Of a DNA stretch of 64,000 nucleotides, positions 1-11,908 are shown one piece after another (the first letter of the stretch is position 1; every line of letters starts with the position of its first letter). This DNA comes from Iris pallida (Eukaryota; Streptophyta; Magnoliopsida; Asparagales; Iridaceae): contig JANAVB010012195.1 in assembly GCA_029216955.1 (NCBI GenBank), positions 1,422,364-1,486,363 on the forward strand, in the 5' to 3' direction. The position numbers and the translations under genes were made by a program. The notes below the pieces were generated by a model. That model searched no databases. It worked only from the letters and a program-made list of their open reading frames with translations, and was not told the origin of the DNA.

Positions 1-44
1 AATCAGAAAAATTAAAAAAAATCAACCCGAAATTCAGGGTGCTC

Positions 45-127
<83 letters not shown>

Positions 128-1341
128 CATTAATCGAAAGAGAGAGAAAGATAGGTATTTGTGAAAGAGAAAGAGAGAGAAAGTTGAGGGAGAGAGAGAG
201 TTCGGCTAGGGGGTGTGTGCTGGTGATGTGGAAGAGGGGGTTAGGCGTTAGACAAGGAAAAAAGGGGTATGGTTGTGTGTGTAGGTAGGTGAGAGTGAGA
301 GAGAGTGGGAGAGAGTGTGTGAGAGAGAGTGTTTGAAACTCTTAAAAAGTAAGGTGTAATTGATTTGTGATTAGGCAAAGGGTTATGGGTGTCATGGAAA
401 ACTTTTCCCAAGAATCTCTTGTGTGGCCAAATGAGGCTAATTGACATAAAGGGGGTTTGAATGGGGATTAATTAGAAATTCCCCCTAATGTGTGGTTAGG
501 AGTGGGTCATTTGGATTATGGTGAATAATGCTAGGGTGTTTGATGTTTTGTAGGGATGTAATGGTGTTGGGTGTGTAGGGTTTGTCATGGGAGTGGTCAT
601 ATGCAATTGGGTTAGATTGGTTTGGTTTAGATTGGGTCAAGTCGGGTTTGGTGTCACCATGACCCTAATTTAGGTCATCGATGATCATGGATAAATAAAT
701 AGCATGTAGGGACTCAAATGAATGGGACACAAGTAGCACATGTGTAGTAGGCTCAAAATGGGCCGTGTCCATATTTTGGGTCGACAAGTTTGGGTCAAAA
801 TGGTATCTCCAATTCAAGTTAGAAGTAAATATGACTCAGTGGGGTCAATGAAGATCGGGTCTTGTGTCAGAAAAGCATGTACGATGAAAATGAAGCACAA
901 GATGGTGTGTCTGAGTGGGACACGAAGGTCATGGGTGAAGAGTATCTCGAAGAGATCATGCATACAAAATTGGTTTGGAGAAAATGACTAGTCTTGTGTT
1001 TCTAATTTGAAAGTCACGGTAACGTGTATATGATAATCATAAATAAAAGTGGGAATTTATTAATAATTATCAAATTGCCTAAATTGACCCAAAAGTTGTG
1101 CGATATAAATAGGGTACAAGGGAACAAGTTTGTGTGGGACATGATATATCAACATGAAGATAAACTTGTCTAGATCAAAACTCATGAAGGGTATTTCGAG
1201 AGAATGACATCTCTTGCGCTCCAAAAATCAAAGTCACGGAAAAGTATATTTAATGATCAAAATAATTATAATTAAAATATCTATTGGAAATAATTACTTT
1301 AATAAAATTTAAAATAATCCCTAAAATCTAGGGGGCTTATA
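1..1341 (-). mobile_element. Element D, 3' LTR (partial, cut by window start)
   Basis: The right edge is set by the polypurine tract read on the minus strand: a conserved TTTCGAGGACGAAATT motif and an AAGGTGGGTAGGT tract lie at 1342-1375, and the LTR then begins with TATAAGCCCCC, which looks like a TG start mutated to TA. The stretch holds an (AT)n run at about 47-122, a GA-rich block at about 137-345 and otherwise AT-rich non-coding DNA. I see no protein of note; short reading frames here are chance. The TG...CA partner end lies to the left of the window. Confidence 0.6.
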
Positions 1342-4240
1342 ACCTACCCACCTTATAGAATTTCGTCCTCGAAATTACAATAAGACATGGTATAAGAAGG
1401 ATAGATGATCAAAATCTTAATGGAGTCAAGTACGACTAGCTTCGACTAGAAGATCATAGTCGTGATTCTACTAGCAAGGTTTTGGAAAGGCATAGGAGAT
1501 TTTAAGTATTACAGTCTACAATACTCCTAGGCACTATCATGGTATTATTGGGTAATAACTCTATAAGAGAATTACTATCAACTCAGTGCTAATCCTATAT
1601 GGTTCAGAGTTCAATAGACAAAAAGGAATTGGCTTGGTTGGGCACAACCAGAGCGATGGGGCATAAAGGGATTTATAACCAAGTTCAAGTGATTCACGAA
1701 CAAGAAAGTTACTGACAACGGTACGAAGAGTTTCGAAAAGCTCAAGAAAAGATTTTCCATAAGAATATGGTACGACTAAGTAGATGCTTGATCAGAAATT
1801 TGGAAGGAATGACACCTTAGGATAAAATGATCGTTTGGCAAAAGAGAGATGAGATCAGGGTTTTAGATTTGAGGTCAAGGCATAGCGAAGGATGAATACG
1901 AACTTCTTAATCTTAATTAGAATGATAAGCTGGCTAAATCACGTTACAAGCTTAGAAATAGGAAGAGAAGGAATATGGATGTGTCTCAAACAAATATGGA
2001 AAATCACCTAGAATAATCTGAAAATCAAGCGGGCTGAGATAATTACACACCAATTCATACTATGATTCAACCTATCTATTAGGTCCCTAGGATAACATAT
2101 GATCTATCAAGTGCGGCTAGTCACTTATTCCATAATCCAACTCATAATATTTCGAAAGTCCTTGATATCATCCAATTTTCCAGTAGTATACTCTATTCTA
2201 CGACTTTTCCCTTTCAATTGTGACTTTCGCTAACACAATATCAAGATGCTCATAATGTAATATGCCCAGGTCTTCAGACGTCTTCAATTCTTGAAAACTT
2301 TAATTCTAACTTATCCTCTTTGGAATATCTCCATCTTCAAGAAATTTGTCATCCACTATGAACTTACTCAGCTCTAGATTCTATGTCTCAAACTATTTAG
2401 GATTGCTCTACCTCTCTAGCTTGAAATCTTTTATTCTCATCTCCTGCCATAATCTTGATCATGTACTTACAATTTCCTATATCAATATCTTCACTTTTTA
2501 TTATCATTTTCCTAATCTTACCTTTATGTATCATGAATTTGTATTGTCACTCCTCGAGATAATCTCTTCATCATTTTTTTCCTGGATCTCAACTTCATGA
2601 TCTTGCTTAAGATATGGTTCCCTCTGTAATCCTCTTTATGTTGTCGTAGATGATCATTGCCATAATCCTTGTCTCAATAATATTTTCCTAAAATTCCATT
2701 CTTATTCATCTTCATTCATTCAGACTAACGCATTGTTCTTTATAATTCTCTCTTCTAGCATATCCGCTACTTATCCTCAAACTAACACAATGTTCAGTTG
2801 TAATTCCTCTAAGTCTCTAACTAACTTGTATCAACAAAGGGTTTACTTGTCTGCCTCTTAAGGTATGGTTCTAACTCTATTCCTAGATCCTTCGCTACGA
2901 TTAATCATTGAAGATCATGATCAATTCTTAAACTTAATCAACCTTGAAATTCAATGCTATACCTTTACAAACCTTAAGTCATATCCCATAACAGGCTAAC
3001 CAATTCTCCACCTTATCTATCCATAAACAATTATAGGTTCCTCATAAGCACGCCTATCTACTAAGAAAATAAATCCGAGACTTGGTCTAATAAGTACTTA
3101 TATCTAATACCTCCATCATAGCCTAACTGTATTGACTATTCTTCTAGTCTCTTTCTCTAAAAGTTCATTCAAGGTTGACTCAGCCAATATAGAGATCATT
3201 GACTAGTCCAACTCAGTCTTGCATACTCATCAATCATATTTCCCTCTGCTATTGTTAAATCGAGAATAATCTTCCTATGGTGGTTCTTCATCATCCTCGA
3301 AATTCTTTTTCCCATCATACCATACTCCTGAATTCTATATCATTTACATATAGATTCCTCAAATCTAGTACAACATTACTCCAACTGTTTGTATCTAGTC
3401 ATCATCATCATGTTTCATCAATTCGTTCATCCTGATGGGTTCTCGAACTCTAATTTCTATCATCCCATGAAAATTTTAAGTTGTCTTTCTTCAAGTTCAA
3501 ACCTTATGATCAAGAATTTTTTTTATACTTTCTCTAGTCAACCCGCGTAGGTTCATGATAATTCTTTACAGTAAGCTATCTAACTCAAGCAGGGGGTGGC
3601 ATAGCTTTGGCCTAATGGTCCTCATGTCTCCTGTTATGGTTAAACCATGCACCATTATCTATCCACATCCTGTCTTAGAGGGGCGTCTTTACAGTCTACC
3701 CACCTTAGCTAATCATCTAGTCCTGTCAAGCATGTGTTAATGTATCTTTCCAGGTAAACTTTCGAGCTCAATGTGATAATTTACATGATGTTGTCGAATT
3801 ACTAATTTGCGACTCAGCAATCATTCAGCCAAAAGGATTTTCCTTTAAAGAAATTTAAACCTTGACCAAAATGTCATTCTTTTCCTATATGTCTATCTAG
3901 TAAAGACATCTATCCAAACTACTATATACCCCAAATAATTACCCACAAGATATTCTATCTACCATAGTCACAATCAATAATAAGATAATAACGAAGTGAT
4001 CGTCAACACAAGTGTTCGTCCTTCCGAGAGAGGCAAAGACGAGAATTAATAAATAGTAATTCAAGAATGGTATGATTGAGCACAAATACAAAATTTCAAA
4101 GGCGATAATAGAAGTCAAAGGAATTTTTCAAGAGCAGTTGCGGATTGAGATTCTAATATATCATCCTAACGCAGGCTCGTCCGGTACAGTAACGTAACTG
4201 AAATGATTTATCTCGACCTGCATGGGCCACCACTAAAATA
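1342..4240 (-). mobile_element. Element D, internal region, non-coding
   Basis: This 2.9-kb stretch lies between two LTR edges on the minus strand. Its right edge (4212-4240) carries the sequence that follows every 5' LTR in this window, read on the minus strand as TTTTAGTGGTGGCCCATGC. Its left edge carries the pre-polypurine motif. In between I find no gag, protease, reverse transcriptase or integrase signature in either strand, so the element resembles a large retrotransposon derivative (LARD) that would need enzymes from a relative. The ends resemble the internal ends of element C, so D and C belong to one broad family. Confidence 0.6.
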
Positions 4241-7200
4241 TGTTACACCCCAGTTCCAAAATATATAGGAACTTGAGCACGAGCATGCCAGCTAATACGA
4301 TCTAGGGTAAGTTTCTAATTTAATGGACTTATCCCTGGACGTACTCCGCTGTAGAGGTAACTAAGAGTAACTGATCATCTATATCTCAATCACAGTAAAG
4401 GAACAAATACCAAGAATGAACATAATATACTAAAGTTGGACACCCAGTAATATACATGTTAGAGTAAGCTTGGGAAAGGAATAAGCTTGGTAATAATATG
4501 CTACATAGCAGCATGAAGCAAATACAGGTGAAGATATAAGCAGGAAAGATAAATGGAAATGCCAACAACACATATGTAAATATATACTTGAGATCTCGGT
4601 GCCTCCTGCAGCACCTGCCCAACTACTCTGTACTAACTGCTCAGCGAATACCTGGTGTAATGACCCGCTCCGCCCTAGCGGAACGTCGATTCAAACGGCA
4701 AGTGTAACGACTCAAACGAGCCGTCGACTCGAAGAGTTGCGTTGACCCGATGAAGTATCGATGCGAATCGATGCAAGACTTATAATGGCCCGTCAAAGAT
4801 GAATCCAGACTTAGACTATCAAAGGCGTGCTCGGAGTATCGCTCGGCCGATGCGAACATCGCTAAGGTGGGTGGCTCCGATGAACCCGTCTTTGCTTAGC
4901 CTAGACACATAACAATACGGACACTATCATGAGAATCGCTAGGCGATAACCCCGCGCATGCTAATAAGTGACTCAACGCACCTAGCTAAGGGAATAAATC
5001 CTTCTTGTATGCTTGTTTAGAACATAGAAAAAAACTCGGCAATATAGAAACTCTCGCACCGCGCTCCACGCTCGTGCTAAGGCACAAGCTTACGTTCAAG
5101 TCCCTTATGTGTTCAAATAATAAAACAATGAATGGTTTACAACAATGAAACGGGAAGACTATCAACATAGTCGTTCCGAGTAGAGTTTAGCAACATTGAA
5201 AGACTATGGGACCGATGGGTCGCCAAGGCGGCTCCCGCACTGGGAGTTACGTAATGCTTGAATGAATGAATGAATGAATGAATAATACGTGAATGAATCA
5301 ATGAACGAACGAACAAGTGAAAGAAAGAAAGAAATAAAAGAATACCTAAATAAAAGATAAGAGAGAAAGGAATGGTTAGCGACAGGTATGACGGGCACGT
5401 GCAACGGGGCTCGCTACCCGCGCTGCACGGACGCCAACCTGGTCGATAACGCATTGTGGCTAAGGGTTAGCCTATGACAATAAAATACGAAATGGTCGTG
5501 GACGGACCCGTGCACGGGTGATACGGATTCCGCGGCATGATCAAAGGGAGGATCGTGGCCGGCCTAGGCAGGATCAAGTCATGGCTTACGGGCTGCCTAG
5601 GTGCGGACTCGGCCACCCGGGGGACGTAAGTGCAGGAGTATTTCAAGAGACTAACGGGGTGTGTGCCAGTCCTCACCCTACGCTAGTTGAGAAAAACTAC
5701 GGCTTGGATGTGTCCAAAATAGCTTATGATGCCATCGACCGGTACATATAGATTTAAGAGGGCTTTGCTGGTAGCAATCCACGTGCAAGTCCTTGCATTG
5801 AAATCAAAGTAGTCTAAGTTAACTGTACAAAGCACCTTCTGAATAGGCTTGAATATAACACACAAAAATGATCAAGAGTACTTCGAGCAAACGAGTTAGA
5901 AAACGTGCCTATGACGTACTAGAACCCGAGGCAGGGACACGCACTTGACATTGAATGCTTACATGAACTACGTTAAGTTATTTCATATGAATTGTTGACT
6001 AAACTTCGTTTACGTTGAACAGGGAAGGCCGGACGGTAAGTATGGGTAAGTCGTGCATGTATTTCCATGCGACACTTGTATTCGACAACACGAGATAGGC
6101 TATGAAATATGCCATGTAAATGATCTTAAGGCAAGATTAGAAAGACAATGAATGATAGACGGTGCACAAAAGTAAATTGAACGTGTTTGGTAATGATAGC
6201 ATTGTGGGCGAGCTAGCCTCTCCACCAGTGCATAATAATGTACTGATAACCCCACAGTCTGCTTGTAGGATACAGGTAACGTCGGTGGGTGCGGAGCTTT
6301 CATCGAACGTGCTAAGGTGCGGAGCTATCTCTGGAGCCTTGGAGCGTTGCAAGGAGCTGAAGCACCATATACAGGACATAATGTCGCCATGAATCATTTC
6401 ATGTTGTAAGCCACTTGGCACGCCTTTTATGTTTCAGAGAGAGAGAGAGCTTGAGCGATTTGTAATATCGGCCTAGCGCCGCTTGTAAACTCCTTGAATA
6501 TCAATAAAGAGTTGAATTCGTTTTAATTTGTGTTCATTTACTTTTCGCTGCAAATGAGGACATTCTGTGCGACTCTGTGGCCTAGCTCAAATCGGCCGTT
6601 TCTGGACATAGCCTTGCACGGGCACAACCTAGGCCCGTGTGGCATCACGCCTTAGCGGGAACGATCGCTCCTGCGGGAGCGGGGCGTGACACCTGGAGAG
6701 ATCACCAGGTCCTCAGAGGGACGTAACAAGATACATAAATATATGCCATAGTATGAACTGAATATAAATGATCAGCCTAAATCACAACGAGGTCCAATAT
6801 CCAGTCATAAATCAGCAAACCATATCTCTGACCACTCATGATCAAAGGATGGCATACTAGTCCATGATAAGACACCATCCCATGATACGGTCCGACATAG
6901 GTACACGAACTAACCAGTCTATGTGAATACATGTTGAAGACAACCTTTGAGCGTATGGTAGGTGAATAAGGGATTTACATCGAGTCATGGGCCGATGTCG
7001 GATCGCGAGCCGATGTATACATATAAGCACTAATATACCTTCCGACCGTACCTAGCGCTCAGCTAGTGGCTACTGCAGAATGTATCCCCTAGTGAATGTA
7101 TGGCCCATAATCGGGTATCCACACCCATAACCGGGTACCACTGAGGCTAAAATAATGTAACTGCTGTCCCATACGCCTACTGATTGTTTTCTCTATCCCA

Positions 7201-7565
7201 AGAAATGTTCAAGTCGTATCCACGACTCAAACAATTCATTTCTCAATGCGAGTCTCCAACCTAGACACCATCTAACTCTATATGTACCGACACACGAACC
7301 GCTCGCACCGAGCATCAGTCGAATGCATAAGTTCATGCCAACACAATGATCCTCACTCAAGGTGCCGTGTAATATCTCGAGTCAAACCATAGAACTTATT
7401 TGGGATAACTTCTCCATCTCGGGTATGTCTACTAACTCTAAGTTACACACACATACAAACACACACCCCCCAATAACATCGATGCCATCATCGATAAAAT
7501 CTAAGTCATCTTTGGATACACACTACCATTGTCCTCCTGCTAACAATACAAGGATATATATGAAT
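4241..7565 (-). mobile_element. Element D, 5' LTR, first segments, with a solo LTR inside
   Basis: The LTR 3' end reads GGGGTGTAACA on the minus strand and abuts the internal region at 4240. LTR sequence occupies 4241-4655 and 6692-7565; the solo LTR lies between, and the tandem array of element A begins at 7566. The segment CCTGGAGAGATCACCAGGTC at 6692 is recognisably related to the LTR of element C near 56180, which supports the assignment. No gene is seen. Confidence 0.6.
4656..6691 (+). mobile_element. Solo LTR of another retrotransposon
   Basis: A 2036-bp unit starts TGTAATGACCCGC and ends GGGGCGTGACA, flanked on both sides by the 5-bp duplication CCTGG (4651-4655 and 6692-6696). Removing it restores a continuous element D LTR. 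No internal region or second LTR is present, so it is a solo LTR left by LTR-LTR recombination. An AATAAA signal near 6503 suggests the plus strand is sense. A short (GAAT)n run lies at about 5258-5284. It is more GC-rich than its surroundings. Reading frames such as 6162-6392 have no recognisable domain. Confidence 0.85.
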
Positions 7566-8163
7566 TATAACACCCACTTTTCTAAAATGAGGGTAATTTT
7601 AAAATTTTGTAATTATAATCATTTAATAATGATATTTAAACCATGTTATGATTTTTGATAATTTTTAATTATTTTAAAACTATTTAAAATGTTGAATTGT
7701 GATTTTGATGGTTAACTAGTATAACCCTAGAGACTGCATGACCTAGAGACTAACCATGACCATGGGGACCTAATCATGTGATTAGGATGACTAATTGTGA
7801 CTTTTTAGCCTAAGGGTATTTAGGTCATTTTGACTTATTAATGAAAATGAATTTTGATTAATTAGTATTGTGCTAATTGAATTGTTAGAGACTAACCTAG
7901 TTTTGACTAAACCTAGATGTTAATGATGCTCATGGAGGTTAAGTTAGAAGGTTAGAGACTTAATGGTTAAGTTAGATTAACAATATCTAGATATTTTATA
8001 GTAGGATATTTATCCCTTATGATATTTGTGAAAAAGAAAGCCTTACGACTAGTTAAACCAATAGAAAGGCTTAGAATTGGGTGGACAACTCCTAGCCACT
8101 CATCTACATGAAAAACTAACCCTAATTCATCTAATGACCAGCCATCAAGTGCCCCTCCCTTCC

Positions 8164-8170
8164 TATAAAA
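8164..8170 (+). promoter_or_regulatory. Candidate TATA box of element A LTR
   Basis: TATAAAA sits about 600 bp into the LTR, before a pyrimidine-rich stretch where transcription could start near 8195. The box is kept in A2 (26250-26256); in A3 (32861) the last base is changed. About 240 bp of leader follow without a single ATG, ending in a GGTAAAACC donor-like site at 8433 that is kept in A3 (33131) but lost in A2. The start site is inferred. Confidence 0.45.
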
Positions 8171-10307
8171 AATTCTTAAAAAATCCTTGCCTCTTTTTTA
8201 CCTCTACATAGAACCCTAAGTGTTCTTCCCCAAATTAGAGATCTTTCCTCTTTGATTTGATTTCCTTTCCCTCACATTCCTCCATCCAAACTTCTCCTAA
8301 TCCATCCCACACCATCAAGGAAGGATTCTATCCAAGAATTTGGACAAGGTGCAAAGGGAGGTGTCCTTTTGGATAGATCTTCGTATCGGAGCCGTGTCCT
8401 AAAGATTTTCATTGGGATTCCACTCCCAATAGGTAAAACCTATCCTCTAACTTGATTTCCTTTGTATATTAATTAGTTTTGAATCCGAAGGATCCACCCC
8501 CATGCATGTGTCTCCTTTAGATTCAATTTTAAGACCATTTGGAGTCCATTTGAGGATATTATAGGTCTGTCTTGTGTCCTACTTGATAGATCCCAAATTA
8601 GGACACCCCATGTGTATGTATGTATGATAATAGTTTAAATAGATATTTTAAATTTGGGTTTAGAATGGTTAGAGAGTATATTGATCTTAGTTAGGATGGT
8701 TAGAATGAGTTTCATTTGGATACCTATGTTGGTATCTAAGTATCTTGGCCAACCCAAATTCGTCATAATTTTTATCCACGTTTTTATTAACCAAAGCAAC
8801 TTAGAAATGTCATAACTTTTAGCTTAGAACTCTGATTTATCTTTCATTTTTTTAAAAGAACCGTATCGAAGTTAGCTTTCCAAATATATATTTAATAAGC
8901 CAAATTAGTTCTGAAACTTTCTGTAAAATTATTTGAGTGACAGCTGTACGAAAGACGAACGCGTTTCGGTGTTTTTGCGATTCCGGGAGCTTCCAGACAC
9001 GAAAATGCGACAGTTTTAAGTTTCGGAAAGCTAACACAAAGGGATATAACATACTTTAATCCTAGAAGTTAGTGAAGGCCCAATTGGTACAGTATTGGTT
9101 TTAAGTAGAAGAGTGACTATACGATATATGCATTTTGTGTAACCTATGAGCCTATGTAGTATGGATATTAAATGAATATAGAGTATGTAATGCATGATAT
9201 GTTAGATGAATAAAATGATGTATATATGATATATATTCTCTTTACATTAATGTATATATATAGTTGAATGCAAGCTTGTAGGAATGCAATTAATATAATG
9301 TATGTAAGCAATGCATAAATGCATGAATGAAAGAATGATATACAATGTATGCATGAAAGTATATAATAAATGCTAGATATGAATACAAGGTATTCATGTA
9401 ATGATAGATATGAATGCATAATGTATAAATAATGTAATATAATATATAATGATAGCATGTATGGTAATGTAGATTATATGATGCGTGCATGAATGAATGG
9501 AGGAAATACATGTATATAGGTAATATAGAATATAATATATGAATGCAAGCATGCAAGATAATGTATTGTATCCATATATGATGTATTCAACTTAAAGATA
9601 ATGTAATATATGAAAGGAATGAATGATAATATATAACATGATATGTAAGGTAATGCAAGGTATGAAATATATGATGTGTGCATGTTGTATGCCTCTATGT
9701 TAATGTATGAAATGATATGCAATATATACATATGTATAAAACATGTAGGTAATGCATAGATGCATGAATGAAATGAATGTATGCAATATGTTAATATAAA
9801 TACAAGTATCTAATATGCATGAATGTAAGTATAATGTAATGCAAGTATACATGTATGTATCATGCAATGTAATATACATGATATGTATGTATGCATGTAT
9901 ACAATGTAAGTATGTATGTATGCATTTCTATAAACTGAGTTAACCTATAACCTTTTACACACATGCATTCATACACCCTTTCATATCATGTATCACATGT
10001 CACATACACCTACCTATCACTAAATTTTAGAACATTAACACATATCCTTTCACACACATGCCAAACACACACATACTCACTTACACTTTTACCTCTCTTA
10101 TATATGTATGTGCCTATATATATATAGCCTTCCTATATATATCTATGTATATGAATATATGAATAATATATATACATTATATGACTAAGTTTGTGTGCCT
10201 TGTTAGCTTATGGTTTAGTTTTGTGCTTGGTTTAGCAAGTGACTTAGGCTATGAGTTAGTAGCTATCTTGAATACTTGATTTGCATATACTTAGTTTATT
10301 TAGACCT

Positions 10308-10455
10308 AAAATTGACTAACCAAGACTAGTTGACCATTGTTGACCCAACCCTAGCTAGTTTGACCACAGTTGATTAGAGTTGACTTAGTTTGACTTTTTA
10401 GTTGACCAAAGTTGACCAAGAGTTGACTTTGACCTAGATTGACTTAGAATCATGT
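10308..10455 (+). promoter_or_regulatory. TTGAC (W-box-like) cluster in LTR A1
   Basis: I count eleven TTGAC words in about 140 bp on the plus strand, nearly all followed by C or T, which is the WRKY-binding core. The homologous segments in A2 (about 28393-28515) and A3 (about 35098-35236) have nine and twelve. A regulatory role is inference; a degenerate tandem repeat would look the same. Confidence 0.4.
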
Positions 10456-11733
10456 AGATTGTATTATAATTTTAATTACCATATAAATTGAACTCTTTAT
10501 AACCTGTGTTGCTATAACTAGGACTCTGTGACTCCAGTTGGCCATCTTTTCATATCAGCTGTTCAGGGTATCAAGCGAGTATATTCTCTGACCGTTTTAT
10601 ACTTGTCTGGATTTACATTTTTGCTCTAGATTACTGTACTTGATTCTGACACGATTGTTATCACGGATTGGTACTATATGGATCTTCTTTTGAGATATTA
10701 TCCTCTTGTATTCACTAAATATATATTGTGATGTGCGTTTCACTTACATATTGTATTTATTGAATACCCTTATCCTTGTATACTTATTGTGCATATTGTA
10801 CTCTCATTATCATATGAGTCCCATGGATAGACCATTGTACAACTATTGTATAACATTGTACATCTATTGTATAAAATTGTACACTATTGTATAAGATAAC
10901 ATAACTGGAGTGCATCCTTGTGTATTGATTGGGGAGGGGGAGTAGAATTGGTTATGTAATCAAATCCTATTGTGCAATATTGTATAACTATTGTATATGT
11001 CCATTGTGCACTCACGTACAATGGAGTTACCATTGCATTGTCCTAAACCGTTTACATAACCATATTGTACTCTAAATCAAATATTACTTATGGTTCTTAC
11101 TTATCATATATAGATATTTTCTATCATCAAATCTCTGCTGTTTTCATATACATTCTTCTTTTAGCGTTTTCTGTATCTTACTCTATTGCATGCTTTATAT
11201 TTTCTAACTTGATATGAACTGCGTGAGATATTTTGTGCTCGCTCCTATCCCGACTGGACCTGTTGATAAATTTTACAGATAGCTTGGAGGTTGCCTGCTA
11301 GCCTAGAGGAGACACAGTAGAGGTTGTATAGATAGCTAGGATCTTTCTTATAGCTTATTTTTAGTTGTCTTGAGCTGTATTTGTAACACCACCTTTCCAA
11401 AATTTTGATTTTTCTAAATTCATAATAAATAGTTTGGAAATAATATTATATTTTAGCATGTGGAGTGGTATTTATAGTTTAGTTATTTTTGTTGGGCTTA
11501 ACCTATTTCATCCAGCCTCAAGTTTTGGGCCAACCCTTAATGGGCTTCAGGGTTAGGGACTTCAGAACACACATAGCCATGAGTATAATTTTTCTCAAGC
11601 CTCCTTCCAATTCAGCCAGGAAAGACAATTCCTTATTTTCAAATTTCTTTAGATCTCATTCTCCTCTAACCGACTGTCAGAGGAGAATGAATTTTTCCCG
11701 CCACTAGTAGCCTGGGGCTCACGCCACAAAGCC

Positions 11734-11740
11734 TATATAA
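11734..11740 (+). promoter_or_regulatory. TATA box of element B LTR
   Basis: TATATAA about 350 bp inside the LTR, followed some 25-35 bases later by a pyrimidine-rich CCTCAATCATTATT where transcription could begin. It is unchanged in the 3' LTR (19375-19381). Confidence 0.55.
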
Positions 11741-11839
11741 CAACCCCTCCTCAATCATTATTACTCAGTGAAGTAATCTTTTTCTTCTTTCCAAATCCAT
11801 TCTTCTTCCTGAAACCAATCGAGAGTTCAGAGCTCAGCC

Positions 11840-11908
11840 ATGGCGGGAAGGAGCTTTGCAGCCAAGGGGGAAAGAAGGTCGCATCACTCTTCATCAAAGT
11901 CGATTTAA
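11840..11908 (+). CDS. Short ORF in LTR leader of element B (22 codons)
   Basis: An ATG in the context GCCATGG, close to the plant consensus, opens a 22-codon frame rich in Arg, Ser, Lys and His (starts MAGRSFAAKGERR). The 3' LTR copy (19482-19550) is identical. It lies about 75 bases after the inferred transcription start and before a donor-like GT. It could act as an upstream ORF of the retrotransposon RNA or have no role. I do not recognise the peptide. Confidence 0.25.
   Translation: MAGRSFAAKGERRSHHSSSKSI

Larger units (their letters stand above)
7566..11381 (+). mobile_element. Element A, LTR copy A1, left part
   Basis: Left part of the first LTR, ending at the insertion site of element B; the last 307 bp resume at 22955. 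Subregions by eye: a TATAAAA box (8164-8170); an ATG-free leader to a GT donor at 8433; an AT-rich cryptic repeat of ATGTATGC/GAATG words (about 9160-9935); a cluster of TTGAC motifs (10308-10455); three tandem units of an ATTGTACATCTATTGTATAAC-like word (about 10835-10893); and a TTTTACAG acceptor-like site ending at 11278. No protein-coding gene. Confidence 0.85.
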
